DNA of 64,000 nt from JAJZNI01 sp035624785 (GCA_035624785.1 DASPQV010000023.1:9299-73298), one strand, 5' to 3'. Positions 34,101 to 43,873 are shown, numbered from the stretch's first letter. Notes: generated by a model from the letters alone, not told the origin. Translations and numbers: made by a program.

Positions 34101-36887
34101 ATGCCCGGCAGCAGCAAGCCCAGAGCCACCCGTAAGAGCAGGCACGCCGCGACCCCTGCGGTCGTCAGCCGGACCGCCGCCGCCCGGGCCGCTCGGCCCT
34201 CGGCGAACGGCGCCGGGTCGCGGCGGCGGAGCACCAAGTGGGTGTACCTGTTCGAGGAGGGCAACGCCCAGATGCGGGACCTCCTCGGTGGCAAGGGGGC
34301 GGGCGTCGCCGAGATGACCCGGGCGGGTCTCCCGGTCCCCCCTGGGTTCACCATCACCACCGAGGCGTGCAACGCCTTCTACGCCGCCGGCGAGCGCTTC
34401 CCGGAGGGGATGTGGGAGCAGGCCCTGGCTGCTCTCCGCGACGTCGAACGCAAGGCCGGCAAGGGCTTCGGCGACCCCCGCAACCCGCTGCTGGTCTCAG
34501 TGAGGAGCGGCGCCAAGTTCTCGATGCCGGGGATGATGGACACGGTCCTCAACCTCGGCCTCAATCAGAGGACCCTCCAGGGGCTGTCCGATCTCACCGG
34601 CGACGAGCGCTTCGCCCTGGACTCGTACCGCCGCTTCATCCAGCTGTTCAGCAAGATCGTGCTGGGAATCCCCGGTGAGCTCTTCGAGCACGCCCTCGAC
34701 GCCGCCAAGAAGAAGCACGGCGCCGCCAGCGATGCCGATCTGAGCCCCGCCGCGCTGCGCGGGCTCATCGAGACCTTCCGCGGCATCGTCCGTGAGCAGA
34801 GCAAGGGCAGCGATTTCCCCGAGGAGCCGCTGGAGCAGCTCCGCGCCGCCATCGGCGCCGTCTTCGACTCCTGGAACGGCAAGCGCGCCGTCGACTACCG
34901 CAACTTCAACAAGATCCCCCACGACCTCGGCACCGCGGTCAACGTCCAGACCATGGTGTTCGGCAACATGGGCTGGGACTCCGGGACTGGCGTCGCCTTC
35001 ACCCGCGATCCGTCGACCGGGGAGAAGGCGCTCTACGGCGAGTACCTCACCAACGCCCAGGGCGAGGATGTGGTGGCCGGCATCCGCACCCCCAAGCCGA
35101 TCGCCGCACTTGCCGAGGAGATGCCGGCGGTGTACCGGCAGTTCGAGCGCATCGCCAAGAAGCTGGAGCGCCACTACCGCGACGTCCAGGACATGGAGTT
35201 CACGATCGAGCGGGGCCGGCTCTGGATGCTCCAGACCCGGAGTGGCAAGCGCACCGCCGAGGCCGCCGTCAAGATCGCGGTGGCCATGGCCCACGAGCGG
35301 CTGATCTCGAGGGAGGAGGCGGTGCTGCGAGTGGAGCCCGCCCAGCTGGACCAGTTGCTCCACACCCGCATCGACCCCACCGCGGAGGTTGCGGTGCTGG
35401 CGACCGGCCTGGCCGCCTCTCCGGGGGCCGCCTTCGGCAAGGCGGTCTTCGACGCCGACCGCGCCGAGGAGATGGCCAAGGCCGGCGAGAAGGTGATCAT
35501 GGTCCGGATCGAGACCAACCCGGACGACGTGCACGGGATGATCGCCGCCCAGGGGGTGCTGACCTCGCGGGGCGGCCGCACCTCCCACGCCGCAGTGGTC
35601 GCCCGGGGCATGGGCAAGCCCTGCGTGGCCGGCGCCGAGTCGGTGCTGGTCGACCTGGAGAAGCGCCAGTTCACCGCCGGCGGCAAGACGGTCCGCGAGG
35701 GTGACGAGTTCACCATCGACGGCACCACCGGGCGGGTCATCGCCGGCCGGGTGCCGATGATCGCGCCCGAGCTCAGCGGCGACCTCGAGGAGCTGCTCCG
35801 CTGGGCGGACTCCTTCCGTCGGCTCCAAGTCTGGGCCAACGGCGACTATCCGCGCGACGCCGAGCTGGCCCGCCGGTTCGGGGCTCAGGGCATCGGCCTG
35901 TGCCGGACCGAGCACATGTTCATGGAGCAGGAGAGGCTGCCCATCGTCCAGGCCATGATCCTGGCGCCCAGCACCGAGCAGCGGCGGCGCGAGCTGGATC
36001 GGCTGCTCCCCTTCCAGCGTGGCGACTTCCTGGGCATCCTCCGGGCCATGGCCGGCCTGCCGGTGGTGATCCGGCTGATCGACCCGCCGCTCCACGAGTT
36101 CCTGCCCTCCTTCGAGGACCTCCTGGTCGAGGTGACCCGCGCCGAGGCTCTGGGCCAGCCCGAGGAGAGCTACGCCGACAAGCGCCGGATGCTCGCCGCG
36201 GTCCGCAGCCTGCGCGAGCAGAACCCCATGCTGGGGTTGCGCGGCTGCCGCCTCGGGCTGCTCTTCCCGGAGATCATCGAGATGCAGGTGCGGGCGATCA
36301 TGGAGGCCGCCGTCGCGCTCAAGCGCCAGGGTGTCGACGTCCGTCCCGAGATCATGATCCCGCTGGTCGGCACTCTCGAGGAGCTCCGCCGGACCAAGGG
36401 CTACCTGGTCAAGACCGTCGAGGAGGTGCTCGACGAGGCCGGGATCCGGATCGCCTACAAGTTCGGCACCATGATCGAGCTGCCTCGGGCGGCGCTGACC
36501 GCGGGCGAGATCGCCCAGGAGGCCGAGTTCTTCTCGTTCGGGACCAACGACCTGACCCAGACCACCTTCGGCTTCTCGCGCGACGACGCGGAGGGCTCGA
36601 TCATCCTGCCCTACATCGAGCAGAAGATCCTGCCCCGAAACCCCTTCGAGACCCTGGATCGGGCCGGGGTGGGACGGCTCATGAACATCGCCGTCATCGA
36701 GGGCAGGCAGACGCGGCCGGATCTCGAGGTGGGGATCTGCGGCGAGCACGGCGGTGATCCCGATTCCATCGCCATCTGCGAGAAGCTCGGCCTCAAGTAC
36801 GTCTCCTGCTCTCCCTACCGGGTTCCGGTGGCACGCCTCGCCGCCGCCCATGCCCGGCTCACAACCCAGGGGGAGCGCGACCGCTGA
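34101..36887 (+). CDS. ppdK: pyruvate, phosphate dikinase
   Basis: This 928-residue enzyme interconverts pyruvate + ATP + phosphate and PEP + AMP + PPi. A 45-residue basic Ser/Ala/Arg N-terminal extension precedes the ATP-grasp domain (YLFEEGNAQMRDLLGGKGAG). Phosphohistidine His496 is in GGRTSHAAVVARGMGKPCVAG, and the C-terminal PEP barrel includes FGTNDLTQTTFGFSRDD and the catalytic Cys880 in GICGEHGGD. All key residues are present. The frame extends further upstream, but the ATG at 34101 is preceded by GGAAAGAGG and begins the homologous region. It lies within the recO...dnaG-rpoD neighbourhood. No PPDK regulatory protein gene is adjacent. Confidence 0.95.
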   Translation: MPGSSKPRATRKSRHAATPAVVSRTAAARAARPSANGAGSRRRSTKWVYLFEEGNAQMRDLLGGKGAGVAEMTRAGLPVPPGFTITTEACNAFYAAGERFPEGMWEQALAALRDVERKAGKGFGDPRNPLLVSVRSGAKFSMPGMMDTVLNLGLNQRTLQGLSDLTGDERFALDSYRRFIQLFSKIVLGIPGELFEHALDAAKKKHGAASDADLSPAALRGLIETFRGIVREQSKGSDFPEEPLEQLRAAIGAVFDSWNGKRAVDYRNFNKIPHDLGTAVNVQTMVFGNMGWDSGTGVAFTRDPSTGEKALYGEYLTNAQGEDVVAGIRTPKPIAALAEEMPAVYRQFERIAKKLERHYRDVQDMEFTIERGRLWMLQTRSGKRTAEAAVKIAVAMAHERLISREEAVLRVEPAQLDQLLHTRIDPTAEVAVLATGLAASPGAAFGKAVFDADRAEEMAKAGEKVIMVRIETNPDDVHGMIAAQGVLTSRGGRTSHAAVVARGMGKPCVAGAESVLVDLEKRQFTAGGKTVREGDEFTIDGTTGRVIAGRVPMIAPELSGDLEELLRWADSFRRLQVWANGDYPRDAELARRFGAQGIGLCRTEHMFMEQERLPIVQAMILAPSTEQRRRELDRLLPFQRGDFLGILRAMAGLPVVIRLIDPPLHEFLPSFEDLLVEVTRAEALGQPEESYADKRRMLAAVRSLREQNPMLGLRGCRLGLLFPEIIEMQVRAIMEAAVALKRQGVDVRPEIMIPLVGTLEELRRTKGYLVKTVEEVLDEAGIRIAYKFGTMIELPRAALTAGEIAQEAEFFSFGTNDLTQTTFGFSRDDAEGSIILPYIEQKILPRNPFETLDRAGVGRLMNIAVIEGRQTRPDLEVGICGEHGGDPDSIAICEKLGLKYVSCSPYRVPVARLAAAHARLTTQGERDR

Positions 36888-36993
36888 GCCGCCCGGCCCC
36901 GAACCGCGACCCCCGACCCTGAGAGGACGCGCCGCCCACGTGCCCCCAGGGCCGGCCGCTCCTGGAGCCAGCGAACGACCCCCTGATCCGAAG

Positions 36994-36999
36994 TATCCT
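36994..36999 (+). promoter_or_regulatory. -10 box upstream of the 37011 gene and dnaG
   Basis: TATCCT sits 11 bases before the ATG at 37011. It probably drives that gene and, by read-through, dnaG. Confidence 0.4.
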
Positions 37000-37010
37000 C
37001 GGATCTGCGC

Positions 37011-37277
37011 ATGACGGAACGGGTAAGGGTTCGCAAGATCGCCACCCGTGAAGGGCGGCCGTCGATGCTGGATGACGGCCACGTCGTCGAGGGCAACGAG
37101 CTGGACGCGCCGACCCCGGGCCAGCCCTACAGCATCCGCCGCACCGTCATCGAGCACAGCGACGCGCCCGAGGTCTTCGCCACGTCACCGGTGAGGGCGG
37201 TCATCACCGAGAAGGACGGCTCCATCGTGGTGCTGACCGACAACTCGCGGTACCGGGTCGAGGTCATCGGGCGCTGA
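37011..37277 (+). CDS. small protein of unknown function upstream of dnaG
   Basis: This 88-residue soluble protein ends in AVITEKDGSIVVLTDNSRYRVEVIGR, a beta-rich segment. The first half is charged. No family is recognised. Its codon bias fits the neighbours, and it ends 34 bases before dnaG, so the two are probably co-transcribed. It could be a small DnaG-linked or stress-linked factor, but nothing in the sequence says so. Confidence 0.6.
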   Translation: MTERVRVRKIATREGRPSMLDDGHVVEGNELDAPTPGQPYSIRRTVIEHSDAPEVFATSPVRAVITEKDGSIVVLTDNSRYRVEVIGR

Positions 37278-37311
37278 TGGCTGCAAGCCTCCGACCTGGG
37301 AGGCGGGCGCG

Positions 37312-39120
37312 ATGAGCGGTGACGCCGCCGACGAGGTCAGGGCCAGGCTGGACATCCTGGACGTGGTCGGGGGCTACGTCGCGCTGCATCGCGCCGGCCG
37401 TGAGCACGTGGGCCTCTGCCCGTTCCACAGCGAAAAGACGCCGAGCTTCTCGGTCAGCCAGGAGCGCCAGGTGTTCCACTGCCACGGCTGCGGCGCGGGT
37501 GGGGACATCTTCAGCTTCATCGAGAAGATCGAGGGTGTCGACTTTCGCCGGGCTCTCGAGACGCTTGCCGACCGGGCTGGGGTCGAGCTGGAGCGGAGCC
37601 CTCGGGCCGCCGCCCGCGGAGCCGCTCGACGCCGCTCGCTGGAGCTGAACGATCGAGCCGCCCGGTACTTCCAGTACGTGCTCTGGAGCCTTCCGGCCGG
37701 TGAGCCGGGCCGGCGCCTGCTCGCCGAGCGCGGCGTCGCCGACGACCTGGCGCATCGCTTCGGGGTCGGCTTTGCCCCCGCTGGCGGCCCCGGAGGCAAC
37801 GGCCTGGTCCGCTACCTGGCTGCCCACGATGTCAGCCTGGCCGACGCGGCTGAGGCGGGCCTGGCCAGCCGCGGCGGTCGCGACCTCTTTCGCGAGCGCC
37901 TCGTCTTTCCCATAGCCGACGAGCGGGGCCGGGTGCTCGGCTTCGGCGGTCGGGCGCTCGGAGGCGCCATCCCCAAGTACCTCAACACCCCCGAGACCGG
38001 GCTCTACCACAAGTCCACGGCGCTCTTTGGCCTCGACCAAGCCCGGGATGCTCTGCGGCAGCGCCGCCTGGCGGTGGTGGTCGAGGGGTATTTCGACGTT
38101 CTCGCTGCCCACGCTGCCGGGGTGACCAACACCGTCGCCTCCAGCGGGACCGCCCTGACCCGCGATCAGGTCAGGATCCTGGCCCGCCACGCCGACCACG
38201 TGGTGCTCTGCTTCGACGGTGACGACGCCGGCCGGAAGGCGGCGTCGCGAGCCGTGGACCTATGCGCGGCCGAGAGCCTGCCCGCCCGGATCGCCGTGAT
38301 GCCGGCGGGGTTCAAGGATCCCGACGAGATGGTGCGCCGCGACCCGCCGGGATTCGCTGCCCTGGTCGCCGAGGCGGCTCCGGAGTGGCAGGTCCTGGTC
38401 CAATGGGCGATCGGGGATCCCGGTCCCGCCCTGGACGAGCGGAGAGCCGCCGCCGATCGGGTGGTCACGGTCCTGGCCCGGATCCCGGAGGCGACCACGC
38501 GTGACCTGTGCATCCAGGACGCCTCGCGCCGGCTCGAGCTCTCCGCCTCGGCGCTCGCCACCGACGTCGCTCGGGCACGCTCCTCCGGCTCCCGGGCACC
38601 GCGGCCCGCGGCGCCGATGCCGCCGGCCCCGCCACCCGTCGAGGAGGGTCAGGGTTTGCTCACCGAGGAGACGAGGAACCCTGCGCCTTCGTGGGAGGAG
38701 TACCTGGGCGGCTTCGCGGTGCAGCAGCCCGGCCTGGCCCGCATCCTGGTGGAGGAGATGGGGCTTGACCTGGCAGAGCTTGCCAACCCAGGGGTGCGCC
38801 GGCTGCTCCAGGCCGCCCTCGCCACGCCGGCAGGGGCCGCTCTGTCCCTGCACCCGCTGCAACCAGCGGACCAGCGCCTCGCGGCGCGCCTCCTCATGCG
38901 GGAGATCCCCGAGCTGGGCCCCGCCCCCGACCCGATCGCGCTCCAGAGGGCCATGGCCGACTGCGTCGGACAGGTCCACCGAGCCGCCCTTCGCGAGCGC
39001 ACCAACCGGGAGATCCGCAAGCTGCTCGCGGCCGCGGACGGGGGGGATCCCGCCCACGACGAGGCGGTGGTGGCCAGCATCCGCCAGCTCATCGCCGACC
39101 AGCGCGGGTCGTTCGGCTGA
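37312..39120 (+). CDS. dnaG: DNA primase
   Basis: This 602-residue DnaG starts with a zinc-binding domain (CPFHSEKTPSFSVSQERQVFHCHGCGAGG). The RNA polymerase core with the N-terminal subdomain (NDRAARYFQYVLWSLPAGEPG) comes next, then the TOPRIM motifs VVVEGYFDVLAAHAAGVTNT and LCFDGDDAGRKAA. The C-terminal helicase-interaction domain follows an Ala/Pro-rich linker near residue 425. It primes lagging-strand synthesis. The order dnaG-rpoD is conserved across many bacteria, and here rpoD follows after 135 bases. The start ATG follows GGGAGGCGGGCGCG. Confidence 0.95.
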   Translation: MSGDAADEVRARLDILDVVGGYVALHRAGREHVGLCPFHSEKTPSFSVSQERQVFHCHGCGAGGDIFSFIEKIEGVDFRRALETLADRAGVELERSPRAAARGAARRRSLELNDRAARYFQYVLWSLPAGEPGRRLLAERGVADDLAHRFGVGFAPAGGPGGNGLVRYLAAHDVSLADAAEAGLASRGGRDLFRERLVFPIADERGRVLGFGGRALGGAIPKYLNTPETGLYHKSTALFGLDQARDALRQRRLAVVVEGYFDVLAAHAAGVTNTVASSGTALTRDQVRILARHADHVVLCFDGDDAGRKAASRAVDLCAAESLPARIAVMPAGFKDPDEMVRRDPPGFAALVAEAAPEWQVLVQWAIGDPGPALDERRAAADRVVTVLARIPEATTRDLCIQDASRRLELSASALATDVARARSSGSRAPRPAAPMPPAPPPVEEGQGLLTEETRNPAPSWEEYLGGFAVQQPGLARILVEEMGLDLAELANPGVRRLLQAALATPAGAALSLHPLQPADQRLAARLLMREIPELGPAPDPIALQRAMADCVGQVHRAALRERTNREIRKLLAAADGGDPAHDEAVVASIRQLIADQRGSFG

Positions 39121-39255
39121 GATCGTGCCGGGTCGGCTATCACCTCTTGGCCGAAATCGTGTCAGCCGAAGAGTTCTGCGGTGGGCGGGTGATTGGTACC
39201 CTGAGCCCGGAAGCATCCCCTTGCCCGGGACCCCAGGCGCTGCCATGGAGGGTTG

Positions 39256-41610
39256 ATGGCAAAGTCGACGGCACCGGCCAGCGCGGCCAAGGGGGAGAAG
39301 AAGGTGGCGTCCGGCTCGCGCAGGCCTGCCCAGCCCGCCCCCAGCCCCGGCACCGGGCCCGGTCCCGCCACGTCGAGGCTCTCCGCGTCGGTGAGCCGAT
39401 CGGCTGAGGAGGGGCACAGGCCGCAGGGAACCGCCACGAGGCAGACCTCGCGCCCATCGGTGGTGCCGCCGGGGGCGGCGCCAGGGGCGCATCGCCGGCC
39501 CCAGCCGTCGCCTCGGGCCGCTCCTAAGGCACCTTCCCGCTCCTCCCCGCCAGAGCCGCGAGCCTCCGTCACCACGCCAAGGCCGCGTTCGCCCGCCCCC
39601 CAGCCCAAGCCGCGGGTCGACCCCTCGAGGCCCAGGGCGGCGCGCCCCGACCCCCAGTCGAAATCGTCTTCCCGCGCCTCTCAGCCCAAGTCGCCGTCCC
39701 ACGCCTCCCGGCCCGAGCCGGGGACCCCCGCCTCCCCGCCGAAATCGTCTTCTCGCGCCTCGGCGTCGAAGGCACTGACCCGCGCCTCTCAGCCGCAGTC
39801 GTCTTCCCTCGCCTCTCGGCCCGCGCCGCGGGGGCGCTCCACCCCCTCTCAGCCGGTGACCCGAGCGGCACCCGCGAAGCCGACCAGCGCGTCCGCTCGC
39901 GTCAAGGCGCGGGCATCGGCTCCCCAGTCGCGGCCCCTCAGCCGCGGCTCGCAGCCCAAACCCTTGGCGGGTCGGCCGCAGGGGCAGGTGCGCGGGCCCG
40001 CCTCGCCCCCGCCCGGCCGCGCCTCGGGGCCGAACTCCCAGCCCCCGGCCTCGCCGGACAGGTCCCGTTCGGCAGATGGTGAGCGCGGGGCGCCGATCGC
40101 CGTGCGGGCCCGGGGCCTGGCAGGGCCGCCCCCGAACCCCTCGGTGCCGGACGTCCCGCGACGCGGAGGCGGCGGTTCGGCGAGGGCAAAGGTTAGGATG
40201 AGCGCCGAGAGGGCACCATCGTCCGAGATGCTCCCTCCACCACCTCCTCCGAGAGCCGCCTCCGATCCGCCGGCACCGAGTGCGTCCGCCGAAGCGACGG
40301 TCGCTCCCCCGGTCGAGCCGGCGGCGTTCCTGGCTGAAGCCGACGCTGAGGTGAGCCCGCTCCCGGACGATGTGGCGGATGCCAGTGTGACCTCGCCTCC
40401 CTCCCCTGAGAACCCAGCCGCCATTCCGACGGATCAGGAAACCCGCGCCGCCTCTCGGGCGGCATCAGTGAAGGCCCCTCAAGTGACAGCCTCCGCTTCC
40501 CATCCGGCCGACTCCGGTCACCAGTCTCCGACCGTGCTCGCTCCCGATCCGCTGGTGGTCGTCGCCGAGCAGCTGATCGTCCGAGGCAAGGAGGCCGGCT
40601 ACCTGACTCCCGACGACGTGCTGGCCGCCTTTCCCGAGATAGACGCCGAGCCCGATCACCTCGACCGGATCTTCCATGCCTTTCGCGAGATGGGCATAGA
40701 GGTCACCGACGGAGACAAGGATTTCGAGGTGGTCGAGGACGACGAAGAGCTTGTGGCCACCGCCGAGGCCATCGATTCCGTCTCGCTCGATGATCCAGTG
40801 CGGATGTACCTCAAGGAGATCGGCCGGGTGGCCCTGCTCCGCGCCGAGCAGGAGGTCGAGTACGCGAAGCTCATCGAGCAGGGCGACGAGGACGCCAAGA
40901 ACGCGCTCACCGAGGCCAACCTCCGGCTTGTAGTCAGCATTGCCAAGAAGTACATAGGCCGGGGCATGTCCTTCCTCGATCTGATCCAGGAAGGCAACAT
41001 GGGGCTGATCCGGGCCGTCGAGAAGTTCGATTACCACAAGGGGTTCAAGTTCTCCACCTACGCGACGTGGTGGATCCGGCAGGCCATCACCCGGGCCATC
41101 GCCGACCAGGCGCGGACCATCCGGATCCCGGTGCACATGGTGGAGACGATCAACAAGCTGGTGCGCGTCTCCCGGCGGCTGCTCCAGGAGCTCGGGCGCG
41201 AGCCGTCCGACGAGGAGATCGCCGAGGAGATGGGGATCACTCCGGAGAAGGTGCGCGAGATCACCAAGGTCTCCCAGGACCCCGTCTCCCTGGAGACGCC
41301 CATCGGTGAGGAGGAGGATTCGCACCTCGGCGATTTCGTCGAGGACAAGGAGGCGACGGCGCCCAGCGACGCCGCCTCGCTCACGATGCTGCGCACTGAG
41401 GTCGAGGACATCCTCGACACCCTCACCCCACGTGAGCGCCGCGTTCTCCAGCTCCGTTTCGGCCTCATCGACGGCCACCAGAGGACCCTCGAGGAGGTCG
41501 GCAAGCGATTCGGGGTGACCCGCGAGCGGATCCGCCAGATCGAGGCGAAGGCCCTGCGCAAGCTCCGCCATCCATCGCGCAGCAAGAAGCTCAAGGACTA
41601 CCTCGAGTAG
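39256..41610 (+). CDS. rpoD: primary sigma factor RpoD/SigA with a long disordered N-terminal extension
   Basis: This 784-residue protein has an N-terminal part (about residues 1-430) that is Ser/Pro/Ala/Arg/Lys-rich low complexity, with an imperfect repeated element coding for variants of SSSRASQPK. The conserved sigma part begins with a region 1.1-like helical block (EQLIVRGKEAGYLTPDDVL at about 438). Region 1.2 (DDPVRMYLKEIG, Asp512), region 2 (VVSIAKKYIGRGMSFLDLIQ, then TYATWWIRQAITRAI for the -10), region 3, and region 4 (EEVGKRFGVTRERIRQIEAK, HTH for -35) follow, with the terminal RSKKLKDYLE. The ATG at 39256 is used. A TTG at 39253 is unlikely. It follows dnaG and precedes tRNA-Asn. 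The conserved part fits vegetative primary sigma factors. Confidence 0.95.
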   Translation: MAKSTAPASAAKGEKKVASGSRRPAQPAPSPGTGPGPATSRLSASVSRSAEEGHRPQGTATRQTSRPSVVPPGAAPGAHRRPQPSPRAAPKAPSRSSPPEPRASVTTPRPRSPAPQPKPRVDPSRPRAARPDPQSKSSSRASQPKSPSHASRPEPGTPASPPKSSSRASASKALTRASQPQSSSLASRPAPRGRSTPSQPVTRAAPAKPTSASARVKARASAPQSRPLSRGSQPKPLAGRPQGQVRGPASPPPGRASGPNSQPPASPDRSRSADGERGAPIAVRARGLAGPPPNPSVPDVPRRGGGGSARAKVRMSAERAPSSEMLPPPPPPRAASDPPAPSASAEATVAPPVEPAAFLAEADAEVSPLPDDVADASVTSPPSPENPAAIPTDQETRAASRAASVKAPQVTASASHPADSGHQSPTVLAPDPLVVVAEQLIVRGKEAGYLTPDDVLAAFPEIDAEPDHLDRIFHAFREMGIEVTDGDKDFEVVEDDEELVATAEAIDSVSLDDPVRMYLKEIGRVALLRAEQEVEYAKLIEQGDEDAKNALTEANLRLVVSIAKKYIGRGMSFLDLIQEGNMGLIRAVEKFDYHKGFKFSTYATWWIRQAITRAIADQARTIRIPVHMVETINKLVRVSRRLLQELGREPSDEEIAEEMGITPEKVREITKVSQDPVSLETPIGEEEDSHLGDFVEDKEATAPSDAASLTMLRTEVEDILDTLTPRERRVLQLRFGLIDGHQRTLEEVGKRFGVTRERIRQIEAKALRKLRHPSRSKKLKDYLE

Positions 41611-41728
41611 GGCGAGGTCCGGCCGGCACGCGGGTCGGTCGGTGCGGCCTCAGCGCAGCGGCAGAGCATTGTCTCCCCAGCGCGCCGGACCGCCGGGCCG
41701 CGCTCGGTTCGCTGTCGAAGCCTGACCG

Positions 41729-41734
41729 TATAAT
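41729..41734 (+). promoter_or_regulatory. -10 box of tRNA-Asn
   Basis: TATAAT lies 14 bases upstream of the tRNA 5' end. The -35 region is weak. Confidence 0.65.
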
Positions 41735-41748
41735 GCCGTTCGATCCGT

Positions 41749-41820
41749 TCCGGGTTAGCTCAGCGGTAGAGCAGGCGGCTGTTAACCGCAAGGTCACTGG
41801 TTCGAATCCAGTACCCGGAG
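41749..41820 (+). tRNA. trnN: tRNA-Asn (anticodon GTT)
   Basis: A 72-base cloverleaf with acceptor TCCGGGT pairing with ACCCGGA, a G discriminator and encoded CCA (41821-41823). The D-arm is GCTCAGCGGTAGAGC, the anticodon loop CTGTTAA carries GTT, and the T-arm is CTGGTTCGAATCCAG. The DUF4234 gene starts 39 bases after the CCA. Confidence 0.94.
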
Positions 41821-41861
41821 CCAACGCGAACCACGCCTCATCAGGGATCGAGGAGAAAGCC

Positions 41862-43046
41862 ATGGCTAAGGCCGAGCAGGTGGAGGCCGGGCCGGCCGGC
41901 GCCACCGCCACCGACGACCTGGCGGAGGAGGCGAGCGTGCTCGCCGTTGGCCGTCCTTCCGCCGACGCCGCCCCACCGCCCGAGGCTCCGGCGTTCGAGA
42001 CCGCTGTCCTGGGACCTGCCGCCTCAGTTCCCGTGGAGTCCCCGTGGACCTTCGTGGCGACCGCTTTGGCCCCACCGGAGCCCCCGCCGGTGAGCCTCAT
42101 CGGAGCCCCGGTCGTGCCGGAGCCGCTGCCTGAGCTGGATGCCGAGACCCCGCCGGAGCCACCACCGCTGGGCCTTGTCGGAGCCCCCGTCGTGCTGGAG
42201 CCCCCGGCTGTGACCGAGACCCCAGCCTCCGCGGAGCCCGCCGCTCCACCGGAGGTCGGCCCGCCGCCGGAACCGGTCGAACCTGCTCTCGCCGCCGTCG
42301 CGCCCCCGCCCGAGGTCTTCCCGCCGCCGCCTCCCCCCGCCCTCGAGGATGGGGTGGCAGCCCCACCCGCACCGCCGCCGATCGCGATGCCCGCCGGGCG
42401 ATTCCAGCCGCCGCCGGCCGCTCCCCTGATGACCGCACCGCTCACCGCGGGCCAGCTGGCCGTCCCCTCCCTGGGCCCTTCCGGCAAGCGCCGCCACCCC
42501 GCCGCGGTGGTGCTTCTCTCGATGCTCACCTTGGGCGTCTACGCCATCTTCTGGCACGGACGGATCAACCGCGAGATGTCCCACTTCGACGCCCGGCTCG
42601 AGGTGCGCCCTGGAGCGTCCTCGCTGGCGGTCGCCATCGCCTGGCTCGCCGGCCTGCTCTGCAGCCTCGCCGGCGGCGCGGTCATCGTCGGCCATGCCCT
42701 CAAGGTGGGGCCGACCGTGCTCTCCGTCGATGCCGGGTGGACCGTGTTCGGTCACGCCGTCGCCTTCTGCTACCTGATGCTCGGCGGAATCGCAGCCATA
42801 CCCTACGTCGTGCTGTTCTTCCCGCTGTCTTTGGTCGCCCTGGTCATGACCGCCGAGCGAGCGCGCATGGTCCAGGAGCGCATCGGCATCCGCCCGGACC
42901 GCCAGCTGCGGCCCGCCCGCCACGCGTGCCTGCTGCTCGTGCCCGTGATCGGGGGGCTCTGGCACCTGGCGGTGCTCCAATCTCGGCTCAATCAGGTGTG
43001 GCAGCGCACCTCCTCGCCGCTCGGCAACCGCTCGAGGCGGCGGTGA
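41862..43046 (+). CDS. DUF4234 membrane protein with a Pro-rich N-terminus
   Basis: This 394-residue protein begins with about 205 residues of Pro/Ala/Glu-rich low complexity that includes two similar blocks (LIGAPVVPEPLPEL and LVGAPVVLEPPAV). The DUF4234-type core follows: KRRHPAAVVLLSMLTLGVYAIFWHGRINREMSHFDARL, with three or four membrane segments and a charged C-terminus (RSRRR). The family has no known role. GAGGAGAAAG precedes the ATG at 41862. The frame is open upstream through the tRNA but that part is not coding. The next gene (ParA) starts 32 bases on, so they may share a transcript. Confidence 0.75.
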   Translation: MAKAEQVEAGPAGATATDDLAEEASVLAVGRPSADAAPPPEAPAFETAVLGPAASVPVESPWTFVATALAPPEPPPVSLIGAPVVPEPLPELDAETPPEPPPLGLVGAPVVLEPPAVTETPASAEPAAPPEVGPPPEPVEPALAAVAPPPEVFPPPPPPALEDGVAAPPAPPPIAMPAGRFQPPPAAPLMTAPLTAGQLAVPSLGPSGKRRHPAAVVLLSMLTLGVYAIFWHGRINREMSHFDARLEVRPGASSLAVAIAWLAGLLCSLAGGAVIVGHALKVGPTVLSVDAGWTVFGHAVAFCYLMLGGIAAIPYVVLFFPLSLVALVMTAERARMVQERIGIRPDRQLRPARHACLLLVPVIGGLWHLAVLQSRLNQVWQRTSSPLGNRSRRR

Positions 43047-43078
43047 GCGAGCTGTCGCCGGACTGAAGCCTCCACACC

Positions 43079-43873
43079 GTGACTGCCGCTCTCTCCATCG
43101 CGTGCGTCTCCGGTAAGGGTGGAGTCGGCAAGACCACGACCTGCACGGCCCTGGCGGGGGCGTTCGCCGAAACCGGCCGCCGGGTCCTCGCGGTGGACTG
43201 CGACCCTCAGTCGAATCTCACCTCGGGCCTGGGCTTCAACCCGTATCAATTGAGCCGCACCATCGCCAACCTTCTCATCGAATCCGAGACCCCCCCTGAG
43301 GCGGTGACCCTCGCCACCGCGTGGGAGGGGCTTTCGCTGATACCGGCCAGCCCCGACCTCAGCGCCGTGGAGGGGGAGATGCCGGTCAGCGTCGGCCGTG
43401 AGCTGCAGCTCCGTGATTCGCTGGCGCGGGGAGCGGGGATCGGCGGCTACGACGTGGTCCTGTTCGACACACCTCCCAACTTCGGGTTCCACACCGTGTG
43501 CGCCCTGGGGGCGGCGCGGAGCATCCTGGTTCCGCTGCAGATGTCGGGATACGCCATGAAGGGGCTGAAGGAGCTGCTTCGCGCCTACCACGCGGCGCGC
43601 CAGAACCTCAACCCTGAGCTGCGCATCCTCGGCCTGCTGCCCACCTTCGTCAATCTCCGCACCCGGTTCAGCCGGCAGATGCTCGAGGGACTCCGGGAGA
43701 TCCCAAACCTCCACGTTTTCGACACCGTCATCAAGGTGACCGTGAAGCTGCAGGAGACGGCCATGGCCGGGATCCCGATCACCGTCTACGCGCGCGGCTC
43801 GGAGGTCGCCGAGGCGTACCGCGGCCTGGCGCAGGAGATCCTCGCCCTGGACGGAGCCGCCGATGGCGTCTGA
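43079..43873 (+). CDS. ParA/MinD-type ATPase (orphan)
   Basis: This 264-residue deviant-Walker ATPase has KGGVGKTTTCTALAGAFAETGRRV, DCDPQSNLTSGLGFNPYQL, the switch region DVVLFDTPPNFGFHTVCALGAA, and PLQMSGYAMKGLKELL. It resembles chromosomal/plasmid ParA and Soj. No ParB gene, parS-like site or MinE gene is adjacent, so it may position some other cargo. The GTG start at 43079 is used. Its end overlaps the 43863 gene by 11 bases, and the next two genes are also overlapped, giving a compact operon. Confidence 0.85.
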   Translation: MTAALSIACVSGKGGVGKTTTCTALAGAFAETGRRVLAVDCDPQSNLTSGLGFNPYQLSRTIANLLIESETPPEAVTLATAWEGLSLIPASPDLSAVEGEMPVSVGRELQLRDSLARGAGIGGYDVVLFDTPPNFGFHTVCALGAARSILVPLQMSGYAMKGLKELLRAYHAARQNLNPELRILGLLPTFVNLRTRFSRQMLEGLREIPNLHVFDTVIKVTVKLQETAMAGIPITVYARGSEVAEAYRGLAQEILALDGAADGV

